A stretch of 64,000 nt of DNA. Origin: Glycomyces xiaoerkulensis (lineage in GTDB: Bacteria > Actinomycetota > Actinomycetes > Mycobacteriales > Micromonosporaceae). This document shows positions 17,628 through 26,643 of this stretch, in pieces (position 1 is the stretch's first letter; every line of letters begins with the position of its first letter). The notes beneath the pieces were generated by a model, which worked only from the letters and a program-made list of their open reading frames with translations, was not told the origin of the DNA and did no database searches. The stretch spans positions 62,001-126,000 of the forward strand of contig NZ_PGGV01000032.1 in the NCBI RefSeq assembly GCF_002798405.1, read 5' to 3'. Both the position numbers and the translations under genes were made by a program.

Positions 17628-18975
17628 CGGTATCGCCTCCGGGTCAACTGGGCGAGGACGGAGTCGAGGGAGGCCGAGTCCTCCCAGGGCTCGACGGGGA
17701 CGCCGAGCTCGCGCAGCTCCATGATGGTGTTCTCGCGGCCGAGCCGCCAGATCCGCTCGGCGTGGTGCGTCCAGTGGGTGCGGGTCGGCGGGGAGACGTG
17801 GCCGGGCAGGGTGTCGACGCACAGCACCGGTCGGCCGGAGCGGGCCAGCTCGGCGACCAGTCCGATCGAGCGTTCGGCCAGCAGGGGCGTGAAGACCACG
17901 TGGAGGCTGCGCTGCTTGTTGAGCATGCGGCGGAGCATCGCGATCGACGGCGGGAGCGGGTCGGGCGGGATGTCGACCGAGGCGAGCCAGCGCAGGAGGG
18001 CGAGGTTGTGGCGGCGTCCGGCGCCGGCTCTCATGCGGCGGGCGCGGGCGCCGAACTCGATGCAGCCGACGCGGTCGCCTTGGACCGCGTAGTGGGCGGC
18101 GACGGCGCCGGCGGCCCGGACGGTGAGGTCGGCGACCGAGGCGCTGCCGTCGACGCCGCCGGACCGGCCGGCCTCGAGCTGGAGGTCGAGGATGAGGGTG
18201 ACGTCGGTGTCGCGCTCGGAGAGGGTGGCGTTGACGTACAGGTCCTGCGACCGGGCCGAGGTGCGCCAGTCGATGCGGCGCAGACGGTCGCCCGGCTGGT
18301 AGAGGCGGACTTCGGCGAGTTCGCCGGAGTCGCCGAGGCGCCGGGAGCGGTGGACGCCGGCGACGCCGTCGGCGAACGGCAGGGATTCGGCCGATTCGAA
18401 CCAGTCGGGCACCGGCAGCACCCAGATCATCGTGCCCGGGAGGGTCTGGACGGTGGTCTCGATGAGGCCGCCGCAGGCGAAGGACTGCGTCTGGACGGGG
18501 CCGATGTGGTGGCCGCCCCAGCGTTCGGCGCGGCCGGCGACGACCATTTCGCGGGTGGTGGCCGGCCCGATGCGTTCGGCGAAGTCGCCGCGGCCGGTGT
18601 GGAGGTCGATCCAGGGGTCGGCGACGGCGGTGACCAGCGTGGTGACCGGGACCGGCTCGGGGTTGGCGACCCGGAGCGCCGCCGAGGCGGTCTCGCCTTC
18701 GGCGCAGGTCTGGTCGTCGGTGTCGAGGGTCCCGCGGGGCGGCCGCTGCGGCCGCCGGTGCAGCAGCAGGGCGGTGCCGACCGCGAAGGGCGCGGCGAGC
18801 AGGACCAGGTCGACCCGTCCGAACACGACCGATGCGAGCAGGCAGAACGCCGGTACGGCGAAGGCCCGGGACAGGGAGGCGGTGCGCCGCCACTCGACGG
18901 GGCGCTCCGGGGTCTTCCTGCGCAGCGGCCGGGGGTTGTCGGTGGGCAGGTTCAGGGCGGGGTCGACTGCGAGGC

Positions 18976-18979
<4 letters not shown>
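17624..18979 (-). CDS. DUF58 domain-containing protein
   Basis: 451 residues. Two hydrophobic helices near the N-terminus (~38-72), then an outside or cytoplasmic beta segment, and the DUF58 signature 'GVHRSRRLGDSGELAEVRLYQPGDRLRRIDWRTSARS' (about residues 205-240), followed by a von Willebrand A-like region ('VTLILDLQLEAG' with Asp). DUF58 proteins are the regular partners of MoxR ATPases and are thought to act with them in assembly or activation of metal-dependent or envelope complexes. ATG at 18979 overlaps the moxR stop in ATGA. Confidence 0.9.
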
Positions 18980-20012
<1,033 letters not shown>

Positions 20013-20013
<1 letters not shown>

Positions 20014-20522
20014 TAAATCTCCTCGATGTTTCGTAGGTACTGGTCGAGCTGCCAGTCGGTGGGGCAGTCGGCGACGGGTCGGGTGAGGAAGGCGTAGGTG
20101 CGCTCGCCGAGCACGGCTCGGCACTGGTCCGGGTGGTCGGTCAGCGACAGGCCCCGACGCAGGCGGAGCCGCTCGTCGACCAGCTCGACGAGGTCCCGCT
20201 TGGCGGCGCTGGTCTCGAACTGCCCGGGTTTGGTCTCGGCGAAGATGAACCGGTCTTCCCACCGGTTGACTTGGATGAAGGGGCGCCAGGTGGGGGTGTT
20301 GACGGTGTGCACCACCAGGTCGGGCGGCGCCTCGGTGTCGGCCCGCATGGAGGAGACGATGGCGCCGGAGGCCAGTGCGGCCAGCGCGAGCAGGAGGAGC
20401 TGCCAGAGCGCGGGGTCGATCCCGGACAGGCGGGCCATGGACCAGAAGAGCAGCGCGGCGGCGACGCAGCCGGCCGCGGGCCAGAAGCGGAGCCGTCCGA
20501 AGGGCGCGAGGAACTCCTTCAT
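20013..20522 (-). CDS. Hypothetical membrane protein in the MoxR operon
   Basis: 169 residues. Two hydrophobic helices (~12-30 and ~38-60) precede a soluble domain with 'WEDRFIFAETKPGQFE' and a C-terminal 'YLRNIEEI'. It takes the place where DUF4350 proteins are often found in such operons, but it is much shorter than that family and I cannot assign it. ATGA overlap with the DUF4129 gene upstream and TAATG overlap with moxR downstream show it is a genuine operon member. Confidence 0.75.
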
Positions 20523-21211
20523 CGGGCCTCCCGGACGCCGAGTTGGCGTTGCAGGTCGACCAGGGCGTCGCGGGCCCGGTCGCGGTCGGTCTCGTCGACG
20601 TCGTGCGGCGAGTAGCGCGCCCGCAGGTAGGCGCCGGACAGCCGCGACAGGGACGACCGTTCCAGGTCGTGGTGGTCCAGGAGCTTCTGGACCAGGTCGG
20701 AGGGCGTATCGGAGGCCTCGCGCGAGATCCCCACGGCCTCGCTGGCCCGCTCGAAGTGCACCCAGCAGGCCATGATCGCCGACCGGGGGTCGGTCCCGAC
20801 GTCGATCTCGGAGAGTCCGGCGGCGACCGCCTCTTCTACGAGTCTGATGTCCCGCCGCTGGTGGTGGGTCTCGCTCTCGACTTCGGGGACGGTGATCTCG
20901 GAGCGGATCAGCCACGAGACGATCCTGCGGGTGAGGAACACCAGCAGCAGGGCGGCGGGGACGCCGACGAAGATCGCCAGCAGCAGCCAGGACACCCACG
21001 GTGGGAGCTGCGCGCCTTCTTCGTCCTGCGGCTGCGGGAGCGCTTCGGTGGTCTGGGTGGGGCTGTCCTCGATGAAGAGCTCTTCGGCCTCCTGCGTGGG
21101 GCGCTCCCAGTCGAGGTCGCGCTCGCCCCATTGGAGCCCGGATCCCTGCGCGGCGATCCCGACGACGATGAGTCCGGCCACGACCAGCAGCACCGGCGCC
21201 CAGCGACGCAT
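20519..21211 (-). CDS. DUF4129 domain-containing membrane protein
   Basis: 230 residues. A first hydrophobic helix at ~4-24, an acidic outside region, a second helix at ~75-98, then the cytoplasmic DUF4129 helical region with 'AIMACWVHFERASEAVGI' and 'TPSDLVQKLL' and 'LSGAYLRARYS', characteristic of the family. DUF4129 proteins are often fused to or encoded next to transglutaminase/MoxR/DUF58 genes. I chose ATG at 21211 rather than ATG at 21217 because GGAGG lies 6 bp before the former and directly abuts the latter. It is the first gene of the operon. Confidence 0.88.
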   Translation of the reverse strand: MRRWAPVLLVVAGLIVVGIAAQGSGLQWGERDLDWERPTQEAEELFIEDSPTQTTEALPQPQDEEGAQLPPWVSWLLLAIFVGVPAALLLVFLTRRIVSWLIRSEITVPEVESETHHQRRDIRLVEEAVAAGLSEIDVGTDPRSAIMACWVHFERASEAVGISREASDTPSDLVQKLLDHHDLERSSLSRLSGAYLRARYSPHDVDETDRDRARDALVDLQRQLGVREAR

Positions 21212-21468
21212 CAGCATCCTCCGCCGGCGCGGGGGCGCGGGCGGGTACGCGCTTGCTCCGCCGGCTGGGCGGCTGTGTGGTTCATGGGGACCTCGAAGGG
21301 GCGTCTTCGTACCGGTGCGACGGCTTCCACCATATGCCCTCCCCTCACCCCATCCGCATCGACCGCTCCTCGCCTGCAGGGTTCACCGATGGCGAGTCCG
21401 CGCACCCGAGCCGCCTTTGTTGCGTTTATTTCGATTATTTCGTATGATTCGAGTAGGAGGTGTTCCGA
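21212..21468. other. Intergenic left edge of the accessory island
   Basis: 257 bp between divergent genes. Base composition drops to A/T-rich towards 21420-21450 (TTTATTTCGATTATTTCGTATGATTCG). A likely -10 TATGAT (21443-21448 region) precedes the antitoxin gene. I see no terminator or RNA gene. Confidence 0.5.
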
Positions 21469-22017
21469 ATGACCAGCATCGGGTCCGTCAGCTCCGTCGA
21501 GCCGGACGACGTCGACGCCGAGGCCGCACAGCGAGCCTTGCGCCGAATCAAGGACTACCTGGCGAAGCATCCGTCGGAGCCGGAGACGATCGAGGTCCTC
21601 GTCGAACACGGGGAGCCTTCGCTCGTCCTGCCTCGCCCCGCCGTCACACTCTTCGCGCAGATTCTCGCTCAGCTCGCCGAGGGCCGAGGGGTATCGGTGA
21701 TCCCGTCGCAGGCGGAACTCACCACCCAGCAGGCCGCGGACCTGCTCGGTGTCTCCCGCCCCTATCTGATCGGGCTGCTCGAAGGCGGCGACATCCCTCA
21801 CCGCAAGGTCGGTCGACACCGCAGAGTCGCTCTCTCGGATCTGTTGGTCTACAAGCGAACAGACGACGAGAAGCGTCGGGAGGCGGCCGACGACCTGGGA
21901 GCCCTGGGTCAAGAGCTGGGGAGGTTATCGACTTCGGGGCCGAACGAGTCCCGGCCTGCCTCCGATGCGTCGCACACTCCTGCCACAACCCTTCCGAAAC
22001 GATCGGCGGCGCGCTGA
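21469..22017 (+). CDS. Antitoxin-like protein with excisionase-type helix-turn-helix (orphan)
   Basis: 182 residues. The N-terminal part 'RALRRIKDYLAKHPSE' and middle 'VIPSQAELTTQQAADLLGVSRPYLIGLLEGGDIPHRKVGRHRRVALSDLLVYKR' (~79-132) match the HTH antitoxins that pair with PIN-domain toxins in Actinobacteria. Normally the protein ends soon after 'AADDLGALGQELG' (~150) and the toxin gene follows. Here the last ~30 residues are unrelated, because the reading frame runs into the 3' remnant of the toxin gene in another frame. ATG at 21469 has AGGAGG 8 bp upstream. The antitoxin probably remains able to bind DNA, but its toxin is gone. Confidence 0.8.
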   Translation: MTSIGSVSSVEPDDVDAEAAQRALRRIKDYLAKHPSEPETIEVLVEHGEPSLVLPRPAVTLFAQILAQLAEGRGVSVIPSQAELTTQQAADLLGVSRPYLIGLLEGGDIPHRKVGRHRRVALSDLLVYKRTDDEKRREAADDLGALGQELGRLSTSGPNESRPASDASHTPATTLPKRSAAR

Positions 22018-22073
22018 CCCAACTCGAACGCTCTGGACTGATCGAATCGACCGCAGAACTCCGGTCAACCTGA
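21969..22073 (+). pseudogene. 3' remnant of a PIN-domain toxin gene
   Basis: In the frame beginning at 21969 the DNA reads VAHSCHNPSETIGGALTQLE then RSGLIESTAELRST before a stop at 22071. This looks like the C-terminal helix of PIN toxins that follow this kind of antitoxin (pattern 'NPP.T....L..LE..GL..T...LR'). The catalytic acidic residues, which lie earlier in such toxins, are missing, so roughly the first three quarters of the toxin have been deleted and the remnant joined to the antitoxin's 3' end. Confidence 0.5.
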
Positions 22074-22146
22074 AGCGTCTCGCGCTCCGCAAGCCGACGA
22101 CCAGGGCGAACAGGTGACAAGGTCCCGAGCCTTTGATACCCGAGTG

Positions 22147-22215
22147 GCGGCCAAATTAAAATTCGTCTCGCGGCCATCTTAAAACAGAGGTGGCGGCCAG
22201 ATTAAAATAGAGTCC
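22147..22215. repeat. Three 23-bp tandem repeats, GCGGCCANNTTAAAA core (IS21-like end)
   Basis: GCGGCCA starts at 22147, 22170 and 22193, an exact 23-bp period, each followed by an A/T-rich TTAAAA core. Multiple short repeats with a GGCCA...TTAAAA pattern resemble the terminal repeats of IS21-family elements. No transposase gene is present, so at most one end is left. Confidence 0.5.
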
Positions 22216-22302
22216 CGTATGCTCTCGAAGCTCCTCGCAGTACCGATCTCGGCGCCCTGGGGGAATTCGGCCCGAGTGACGCGTGCCATGCGGAGACATA
22301 CC

Positions 22303-22518
22303 CCAAAAGTGTTCGCAGACGCGAAATTAATTGTACCGAACAAATTCGGGGACACCGATCAAGCGCCGAAGCAAACGAAGGGGTGCCAGGGGCGGTTCTC
22401 CCCCACCGCAGCCAGGGCCTCGGCCGGAGTCGCTCCGGCGGCGCAGCGGCGGTGGTAGTCGATCATCATCTCGGCGGCCACGTCGGCGAGGACTCGACCG
22501 AGGCTCGAGACGACGGTG
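22303..22518. repeat. 216-bp direct repeat, copy A (downstream of fic)
   Basis: Aligns without gaps to 23530-23745 (constant offset 1,227 bp), with about 16 mismatches by hand comparison. It contains the last ~53 codons and stop of the CHAT gene plus ~55 bp of downstream DNA. It ends 3 bp from the fic stop codon. Confidence 0.9.
22359..22518 (-). pseudogene. Duplicated 3' fragment of the CHAT protease gene
   Basis: The minus strand reads TVVSSLGRVLADVAAEMMID and so on to 'VCFGA' stop, the same as the last ~53 residues of the intact CHAT protein at 23586 with a few substitutions (for example VLADVAAEM versus VPDDLAAEM). It lacks a start and both catalytic residues, so it is a dead duplicate inside repeat copy A. 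A reading frame continues upstream only through antisense fic sequence. Confidence 0.85.
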
Positions 22519-22521
22519 AAG

Positions 22522-23523
22522 CTATCGGCGCTTGTATCGCGAAGCCCGGTATTCCTCCACCGCTTCAGCGCTGCTGACCCACTGCCCGGATTCGTTCTTC
22601 GCCGCCCGCAGGCGTCCTCGAATCGCCGCCGCTCTGAGCGCCGGCTCGCCGAGGTCGTCGGACGCCAGGCTCGCCAGGGGCGCCAGATGGGTGGAGGTGG
22701 CGAGCGCAGGCAGCGCGAATCGCTCAATGCTGTCGAGCACCTGCCGCGCGAGGAGTTCGGCCAGGCTCGAGATCCTGCCCGCATCCGCCGACTGCAGGGC
22801 GTCCAAGTACCGGTCACGGCGCCGCTTCTCGATGACGATGGGCACGAAACCCCGCCTGACCAGCAATAGATTCAGCAAAAGGCGGCCGGTACGGCCGTTG
22901 CCGTCCAAGAACGGATGGATCAGCTCGAACCGGTGGTGGAGATAGGCAAGGCGCTCCACGGCATGCTTCCCCGGGATGCCGTCGAAATCGCAGGCTTCGT
23001 CGACCCAGGTACGCGTCAGCGAGTCGACCTCGGTCCATGACGGCGGTTTCATGCCGCCTGGAAACTCGGCGATCTGATGGCGGCGGAAGGATCCGGGACC
23101 TTCTTCGGGACTCGCATGGGGGTGCGGTGCCACCTCCCAGACCAGTCGCATGGTTTGAAAGTGCAGGTGGCGGACCTCCTGCATAGTTACCAGCGGCGCC
23201 TCGTCCGTTTGCACGCGTCCATCCGCCGCCTGGGCGTAGACCCACTTGGCGGCGTCCGCATAGCCTCGCACCTCCAGGTACTCGGCCATGGGCTTCGCAT
23301 GCGCGGTCCGATCCCGCTCGAGTAGCTGCTCGACATCGCTCAGGGCCAGCGTGTTCCCTTCGATCGCGGTGCTGTGGTGGGTATCCCGGTGCCACAGATC
23401 CGACCAGACGTCGGCGGCTTGGTCCGCGCCCGGAAGTCCTCCGTAAACCTCATGCAGCTCGGCGACCGCGGTGTCGAGGCGCGCATACAGCGTCTCCCGC
23501 GACGGCCTTCCCCGCGGCGACAT
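22522..23523 (-). CDS. Fic family protein (AMPylase-type), class II with N-terminal inhibitory motif
   Basis: 333 residues. The core Fic motif is complete: 'HPFLDGNGRTGR' at 203-214 with catalytic His203. An N-terminal inhibitory motif (S/T)xxxE(G/N) is present as 'STAIEGN' at 51-57, placing it in class II, where the Glu blocks ATP until relieved. A DUF4172-like N-terminal helix and a C-terminal winged-helix-like tail (~285-333, 'AAAIRGRLRAAKNESGQWVSSAEAVEEY') are typical of the larger Fic proteins. The reaction is expected to be transfer of AMP to a hydroxyl side chain of a target protein. ATG at 23523 has GGAGG upstream. The gene begins 7 bp after repeat copy B and ends 3 bp before copy A, as if it were the cargo of a small cassette at the end of the CHAT operon. 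Confidence 0.93.
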   Translation of the reverse strand: MSPRGRPSRETLYARLDTAVAELHEVYGGLPGADQAADVWSDLWHRDTHHSTAIEGNTLALSDVEQLLERDRTAHAKPMAEYLEVRGYADAAKWVYAQAADGRVQTDEAPLVTMQEVRHLHFQTMRLVWEVAPHPHASPEEGPGSFRRHQIAEFPGGMKPPSWTEVDSLTRTWVDEACDFDGIPGKHAVERLAYLHHRFELIHPFLDGNGRTGRLLLNLLLVRRGFVPIVIEKRRRDRYLDALQSADAGRISSLAELLARQVLDSIERFALPALATSTHLAPLASLASDDLGEPALRAAAIRGRLRAAKNESGQWVSSAEAVEEYRASRYKRR

Positions 23524-23529
23524 GGCCCT

Positions 23530-23745
23530 CCAAAAGTGTTCGCATACGAGGAATTAATTGTACCGAACAAATTCGGGGGCCCCTGTCAAGCGCCGAAGCA
23601 GACGAAGGGATGCCAGGGGCGGTTCTCCCCCACCGCAGCCAGGGCCTCGGCCGGAGTCGCTCCGGCGGCGCAGCGGCGGTGGTAGTCGATCATCATCTCG
23701 GCGGCCAGGTCGTCGGGGACGCGGCCGAGGCTGGACACGACGGTG
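23530..23745. repeat. 216-bp direct repeat, copy B (CHAT 3' end and fic leader)
   Basis: Partner of copy A at 22303. It carries the CHAT gene's 3' end and the short CHAT-fic intergenic region, including an inverted pair TGTTCG...CGAACA around TACAATTAATT. The fic ribosome-binding site straddles its border. Confidence 0.9.
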
Positions 23746-26099
23746 GAAGTTCCTGCGTGGAGCAGCGCCGCGGTGAAGCCGAGAGTCTCGTTCCCGACCG
23801 CGACGGTCGAGCGGCCGAGGTCGCAGGAGGACAGGACCACATGGCCGGGAGGCTGGTCGAGGCCGAGGAGCTCGTAGGCGTTGAGCGGGCCTTGACCGAA
23901 GTCGAGACGGGAGAAGAGGACGTTGTCGGGCTCGTGGTGGCCGTGGGCGGCGAGGTGGGCGACCGAAGCTCCGTCCAGGGCCTTCAGTACGAGTTCGGGG
24001 TCGGAGTCATCGGCCGGCATCAGGTTCGCGCCCGGATAGAGTCCTCCGATCGCGCTGATCTCGGTTCCAGCGGTATTCAAACGTGGCCCCGCGGCGGCCA
24101 GCGGCGGACCGTTGGGCCTCCGCCGAGTCGTTGCACGCCACCAGGCTTCGGCCGAGGGGGAGACGGTGATCGCTCTGCCGCGCAGCGGGGGCAGGAGCGG
24201 CCAAGGCACCCAGGCCAGTTTGCTATGAGGCACGATCACCACGTCACGATCACCGATCAGTTCACTGATCGGGTCCCAGATGCCTCTGGAAAGGATTTCG
24301 GCATTCCGGCGAACGGAAGCCTCGACGCTTTGCCGCAGGCGGTCCGGGAGAGGGTATGGTGCGCCGAGCGCATCGAGGTCGGCTCCTAGTCGCCGCCCGG
24401 ACTCGACGGCCTCCTCCAATTTCATCAACTGGACATTCCGCAGTCCGCCCACCCCTGCCACGAGCGCCACCAGGTGATCGTTGATCCCATAGAGACTGAC
24501 GATCACCGTTCCACGCTCTTCAGCCAGGAGCTGAATCTGTTCCGGTGTAATGCGTTCGGCCTGCAGGCGGGGACCCGGCTTGCTCCGGTCGTACGCACGG
24601 ATCTCCTCTTCCAGCTCACGGACCCGCCGCATCGCCTCCGTGTCATCGCGTCCATCCATCTGAATGTCCCACAGCCGCTGACGGGCTTGCCGGAGCCGAC
24701 CGATGGATTCTCGGGCGTCCGGGTCGGCGCTTGACTTCACCGGAGGAATACGTAGGGCCTGTGCGCGGCACCGCTCGGCCCATGCGAACATCCAAGCAGG
24801 ATCTCCGTCTTCAGTGGCCCAGTGCAGGCCGCGGCTGGCCAACTGAATTCCTATGGCTGACACCCCGGCCTGGAACTCGATCGACCCGAATTCAGTTCGA
24901 TATTCGTCGAGCTTGTTCAGTCCGGCCTGGAGCTCGGGAAAGGGATCGTCGTCCTCGGCCCTGGCCAGTTCGGCCAATGCGAGATGCCGTGCCAGAGTTG
25001 CCGACAGAGCGCCATATCCGTGGCTTTCGACTGGCCTCTCCAGGTGCTCTTGCGCCGTTTCGAACGCTTGATCTCGGATGTAGGAGCGCGCGGCGAGAAT
25101 TCGAGCCTGCTCCATCCGCATAGTCCAACCGCGGTTGTCGAGCGCGGCGCAGAGCATCTCGACCTTGGTCGAGAAGTCCGAACCGGCCCGTTCGGAGTCG
25201 AAGAGCGCCTGAAGCGCAAGCAGCTTCGAAAGAAACGCCCACGTCTCGATCCCCATTCCGTAAAATGTCTCCATCGCCCGATGTGCCCAGAGTTCGGCCT
25301 CGGCGTAGTCCGTGGCCTCCAAGGCGACGATCGCGCGGAAGAACTCACCCGTAGCGGCGGTCCGCAAGTCGCCCTGCAACCGAACGCCGGCGATCGCTTC
25401 TTCCCACAGCTCCGCCGACTGACGGTACATGCCGACTCTCATCAGTGCATCGGCGTAAGCGGAGACCAGCCGGGCCTCGTGTTCGGGAGCGTGCTCCCGA
25501 TAAAGACGCCTGAGATCCTCGAACTCCCTGATCGCACGGGTGACCTCGCCGAGCTCCAGCCACAGGAGTGCGCCCATGTGGCGGGCCTTGATCAGGTTTA
25601 TGGTTCCCCCTAGAGCTGCGAACAGCTCCTGGGCCCGCTGGGTACTTTCCAGACCTTTTTGGAAATTGCCGAGATCCCGCCATACACCGGCGCGATTCAT
25701 GTAAAGCCCGGCATACAGCCAATCCGGACCCCGCCGTTCAAGTATCGGCTCGGCCTTGTGAAACCATTCCAACGCCTCAGCGAGGCGCCCGTTCTGCCAG
25801 AGAATCAGGGCTCTCTGGTGCACGACGATGCCGCGATCCCGCGGGTCGACGAATTCCTCCGCTTGGTCGAGCATCCTCATGCCTTTCCAAGCCTGCCCTG
25901 AGAAGGTGAGCCCGGCGGCGCGGCTGGCCAATAGCCTTGCAATCAGCCGCGCACGGGAGGTACCCGGCGTGGGGGTGCGCTCTGGATCCCATTGGAGCAG
26001 TGCCAGGGCCTGGTTGTGAGCTTCGGCCGCTTCGATCACGCGGCCACGACTCTGCAGTCGCCGGCCGCGATCGTACAAACGCCAGGCGCGGGGGAGCAT
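23586..26099 (-). CDS. TPR-CHAT protein: caspase-like protease with tetratricopeptide repeats
   Basis: 837 residues. Residues ~1-430 are helical pairs of TPR type ('RAGVWRDLGNFQKGLESTQRAQELF', 'EARLVSAYADALMRVGMYRQ' style). A charged coiled stretch (~440-510) leads to the CHAT domain (~545-837), the caspase-like fold of separase/caspase families. The catalytic dyad is visible: His719 in 'HLAAHGHH' and Cys759 in 'HVVLSSCDLG'. It has no signal peptide or membrane helix, so it acts in the cytoplasm. TPR-CHAT proteins are activated by partners binding the TPR part; Csx29 of type III-E CRISPR is one. It lies 10 bp after the small protein gene in an operon with a sigma factor and a subtilase. Its 3' end is duplicated beyond fic. 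Confidence 0.92.
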   Translation of the reverse strand: MLPRAWRLYDRGRRLQSRGRVIEAAEAHNQALALLQWDPERTPTPGTSRARLIARLLASRAAGLTFSGQAWKGMRMLDQAEEFVDPRDRGIVVHQRALILWQNGRLAEALEWFHKAEPILERRGPDWLYAGLYMNRAGVWRDLGNFQKGLESTQRAQELFAALGGTINLIKARHMGALLWLELGEVTRAIREFEDLRRLYREHAPEHEARLVSAYADALMRVGMYRQSAELWEEAIAGVRLQGDLRTAATGEFFRAIVALEATDYAEAELWAHRAMETFYGMGIETWAFLSKLLALQALFDSERAGSDFSTKVEMLCAALDNRGWTMRMEQARILAARSYIRDQAFETAQEHLERPVESHGYGALSATLARHLALAELARAEDDDPFPELQAGLNKLDEYRTEFGSIEFQAGVSAIGIQLASRGLHWATEDGDPAWMFAWAERCRAQALRIPPVKSSADPDARESIGRLRQARQRLWDIQMDGRDDTEAMRRVRELEEEIRAYDRSKPGPRLQAERITPEQIQLLAEERGTVIVSLYGINDHLVALVAGVGGLRNVQLMKLEEAVESGRRLGADLDALGAPYPLPDRLRQSVEASVRRNAEILSRGIWDPISELIGDRDVVIVPHSKLAWVPWPLLPPLRGRAITVSPSAEAWWRATTRRRPNGPPLAAAGPRLNTAGTEISAIGGLYPGANLMPADDSDPELVLKALDGASVAHLAAHGHHEPDNVLFSRLDFGQGPLNAYELLGLDQPPGHVVLSSCDLGRSTVAVGNETLGFTAALLHAGTSTVVSSLGRVPDDLAAEMMIDYHRRCAAGATPAEALAAVGENRPWHPFVCFGA

Positions 26100-26109
26100 T
26101 CTTCAAATG

Positions 26110-26643
26110 CTACAACCGCACAGCGGGTGTTACGACCACCGCAGGCAATCCTTCCCTCTGCAGTTCCTCATCAGGCCGGATGACCAGTTGGAACATTTCT
26201 CCCTGAGGCAGCCCGTCGAGGACGAACCTGCCGCTTTCCTCGGTCACGGCCCGTCGTACACCCTCTGGACTGCGCAGCTCGACCTCGTACGTGCCCTCGG
26301 GCCCGATCCAGCCATCCAGCCGCACCTCCCCCGGCGTGGCCGGGCGAGGCGTGACCATGACGGTCAACGCCTCGCAGTCGAAGGTTATGGACGCCGGGTC
26401 ACCCTGGCCCACAGCCACTTCGGTCTCACCTCGAACGAGCGTCGGTTCCGGTGGCCGAGCCACCCCCGCTACGCGGGCATCCAGCTCGGCCTCCAACTGC
26501 AAGGCGAACAGCACACGCTCGTTAAGATCATCGGGTATCGGATCATCTCGATTATGGAGCTCGTCGATCACCGCCAGAATACGCTGATCGCAGGAGTCCA
26601 ACGGCTCGCTCTCACCCTGAGACTCAGGTTCACGCCGCATCAT
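26110..26643 (-). CDS. Small acidic protein with carboxypeptidase-regulatory-like beta domain; candidate CHAT substrate or anti-sigma
   Basis: 177 residues. The N-terminal ~65 residues are acidic and helical ('ILAVIDELHNRDDPIPDDLNERVLFALQLEAELDARV'), a layout seen in some sigma-associated regulators. The rest is a beta domain with 'VRLDGWIGPEGTYEVELRSPEG' and 'ESGRFVLDGLPQGEMFQLVIRP', the pattern of transthyretin-like/carboxypeptidase-regulatory folds. No membrane helix. ATG at 26643 (GGAG 7 bp upstream) lies inside the sigma gene, a 14-bp overlap, so it is translated together with the sigma factor. That coupling suggests it binds the sigma factor. Anti-sigma function is an inference; it could instead be a scaffold or protease substrate. 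Confidence 0.75.
   Translation of the reverse strand: MMRREPESQGESEPLDSCDQRILAVIDELHNRDDPIPDDLNERVLFALQLEAELDARVAGVARPPEPTLVRGETEVAVGQGDPASITFDCEALTVMVTPRPATPGEVRLDGWIGPEGTYEVELRSPEGVRRAVTEESGRFVLDGLPQGEMFQLVIRPDEELQREGLPAVVVTPAVRL

Noticed and set aside
21460-21468. GTG at 21460 as antitoxin start
   Set aside because: It overlaps the AGGAGG sequence that serves as ribosome-binding site for the ATG at 21469.
22147-22215. CRISPR array
   Set aside because: Only three units, 23-bp period with no separate spacers; the variable part is ~7-9 bp. It fits an insertion-element end better.
22359-22817. A 152-codon minus-strand gene formed by out-of-frame fic sequence plus the duplicated CHAT end
   Set aside because: Only the last ~53 codons are real CHAT sequence; the rest is a shadow of fic. 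Treated as a pseudogene fragment.
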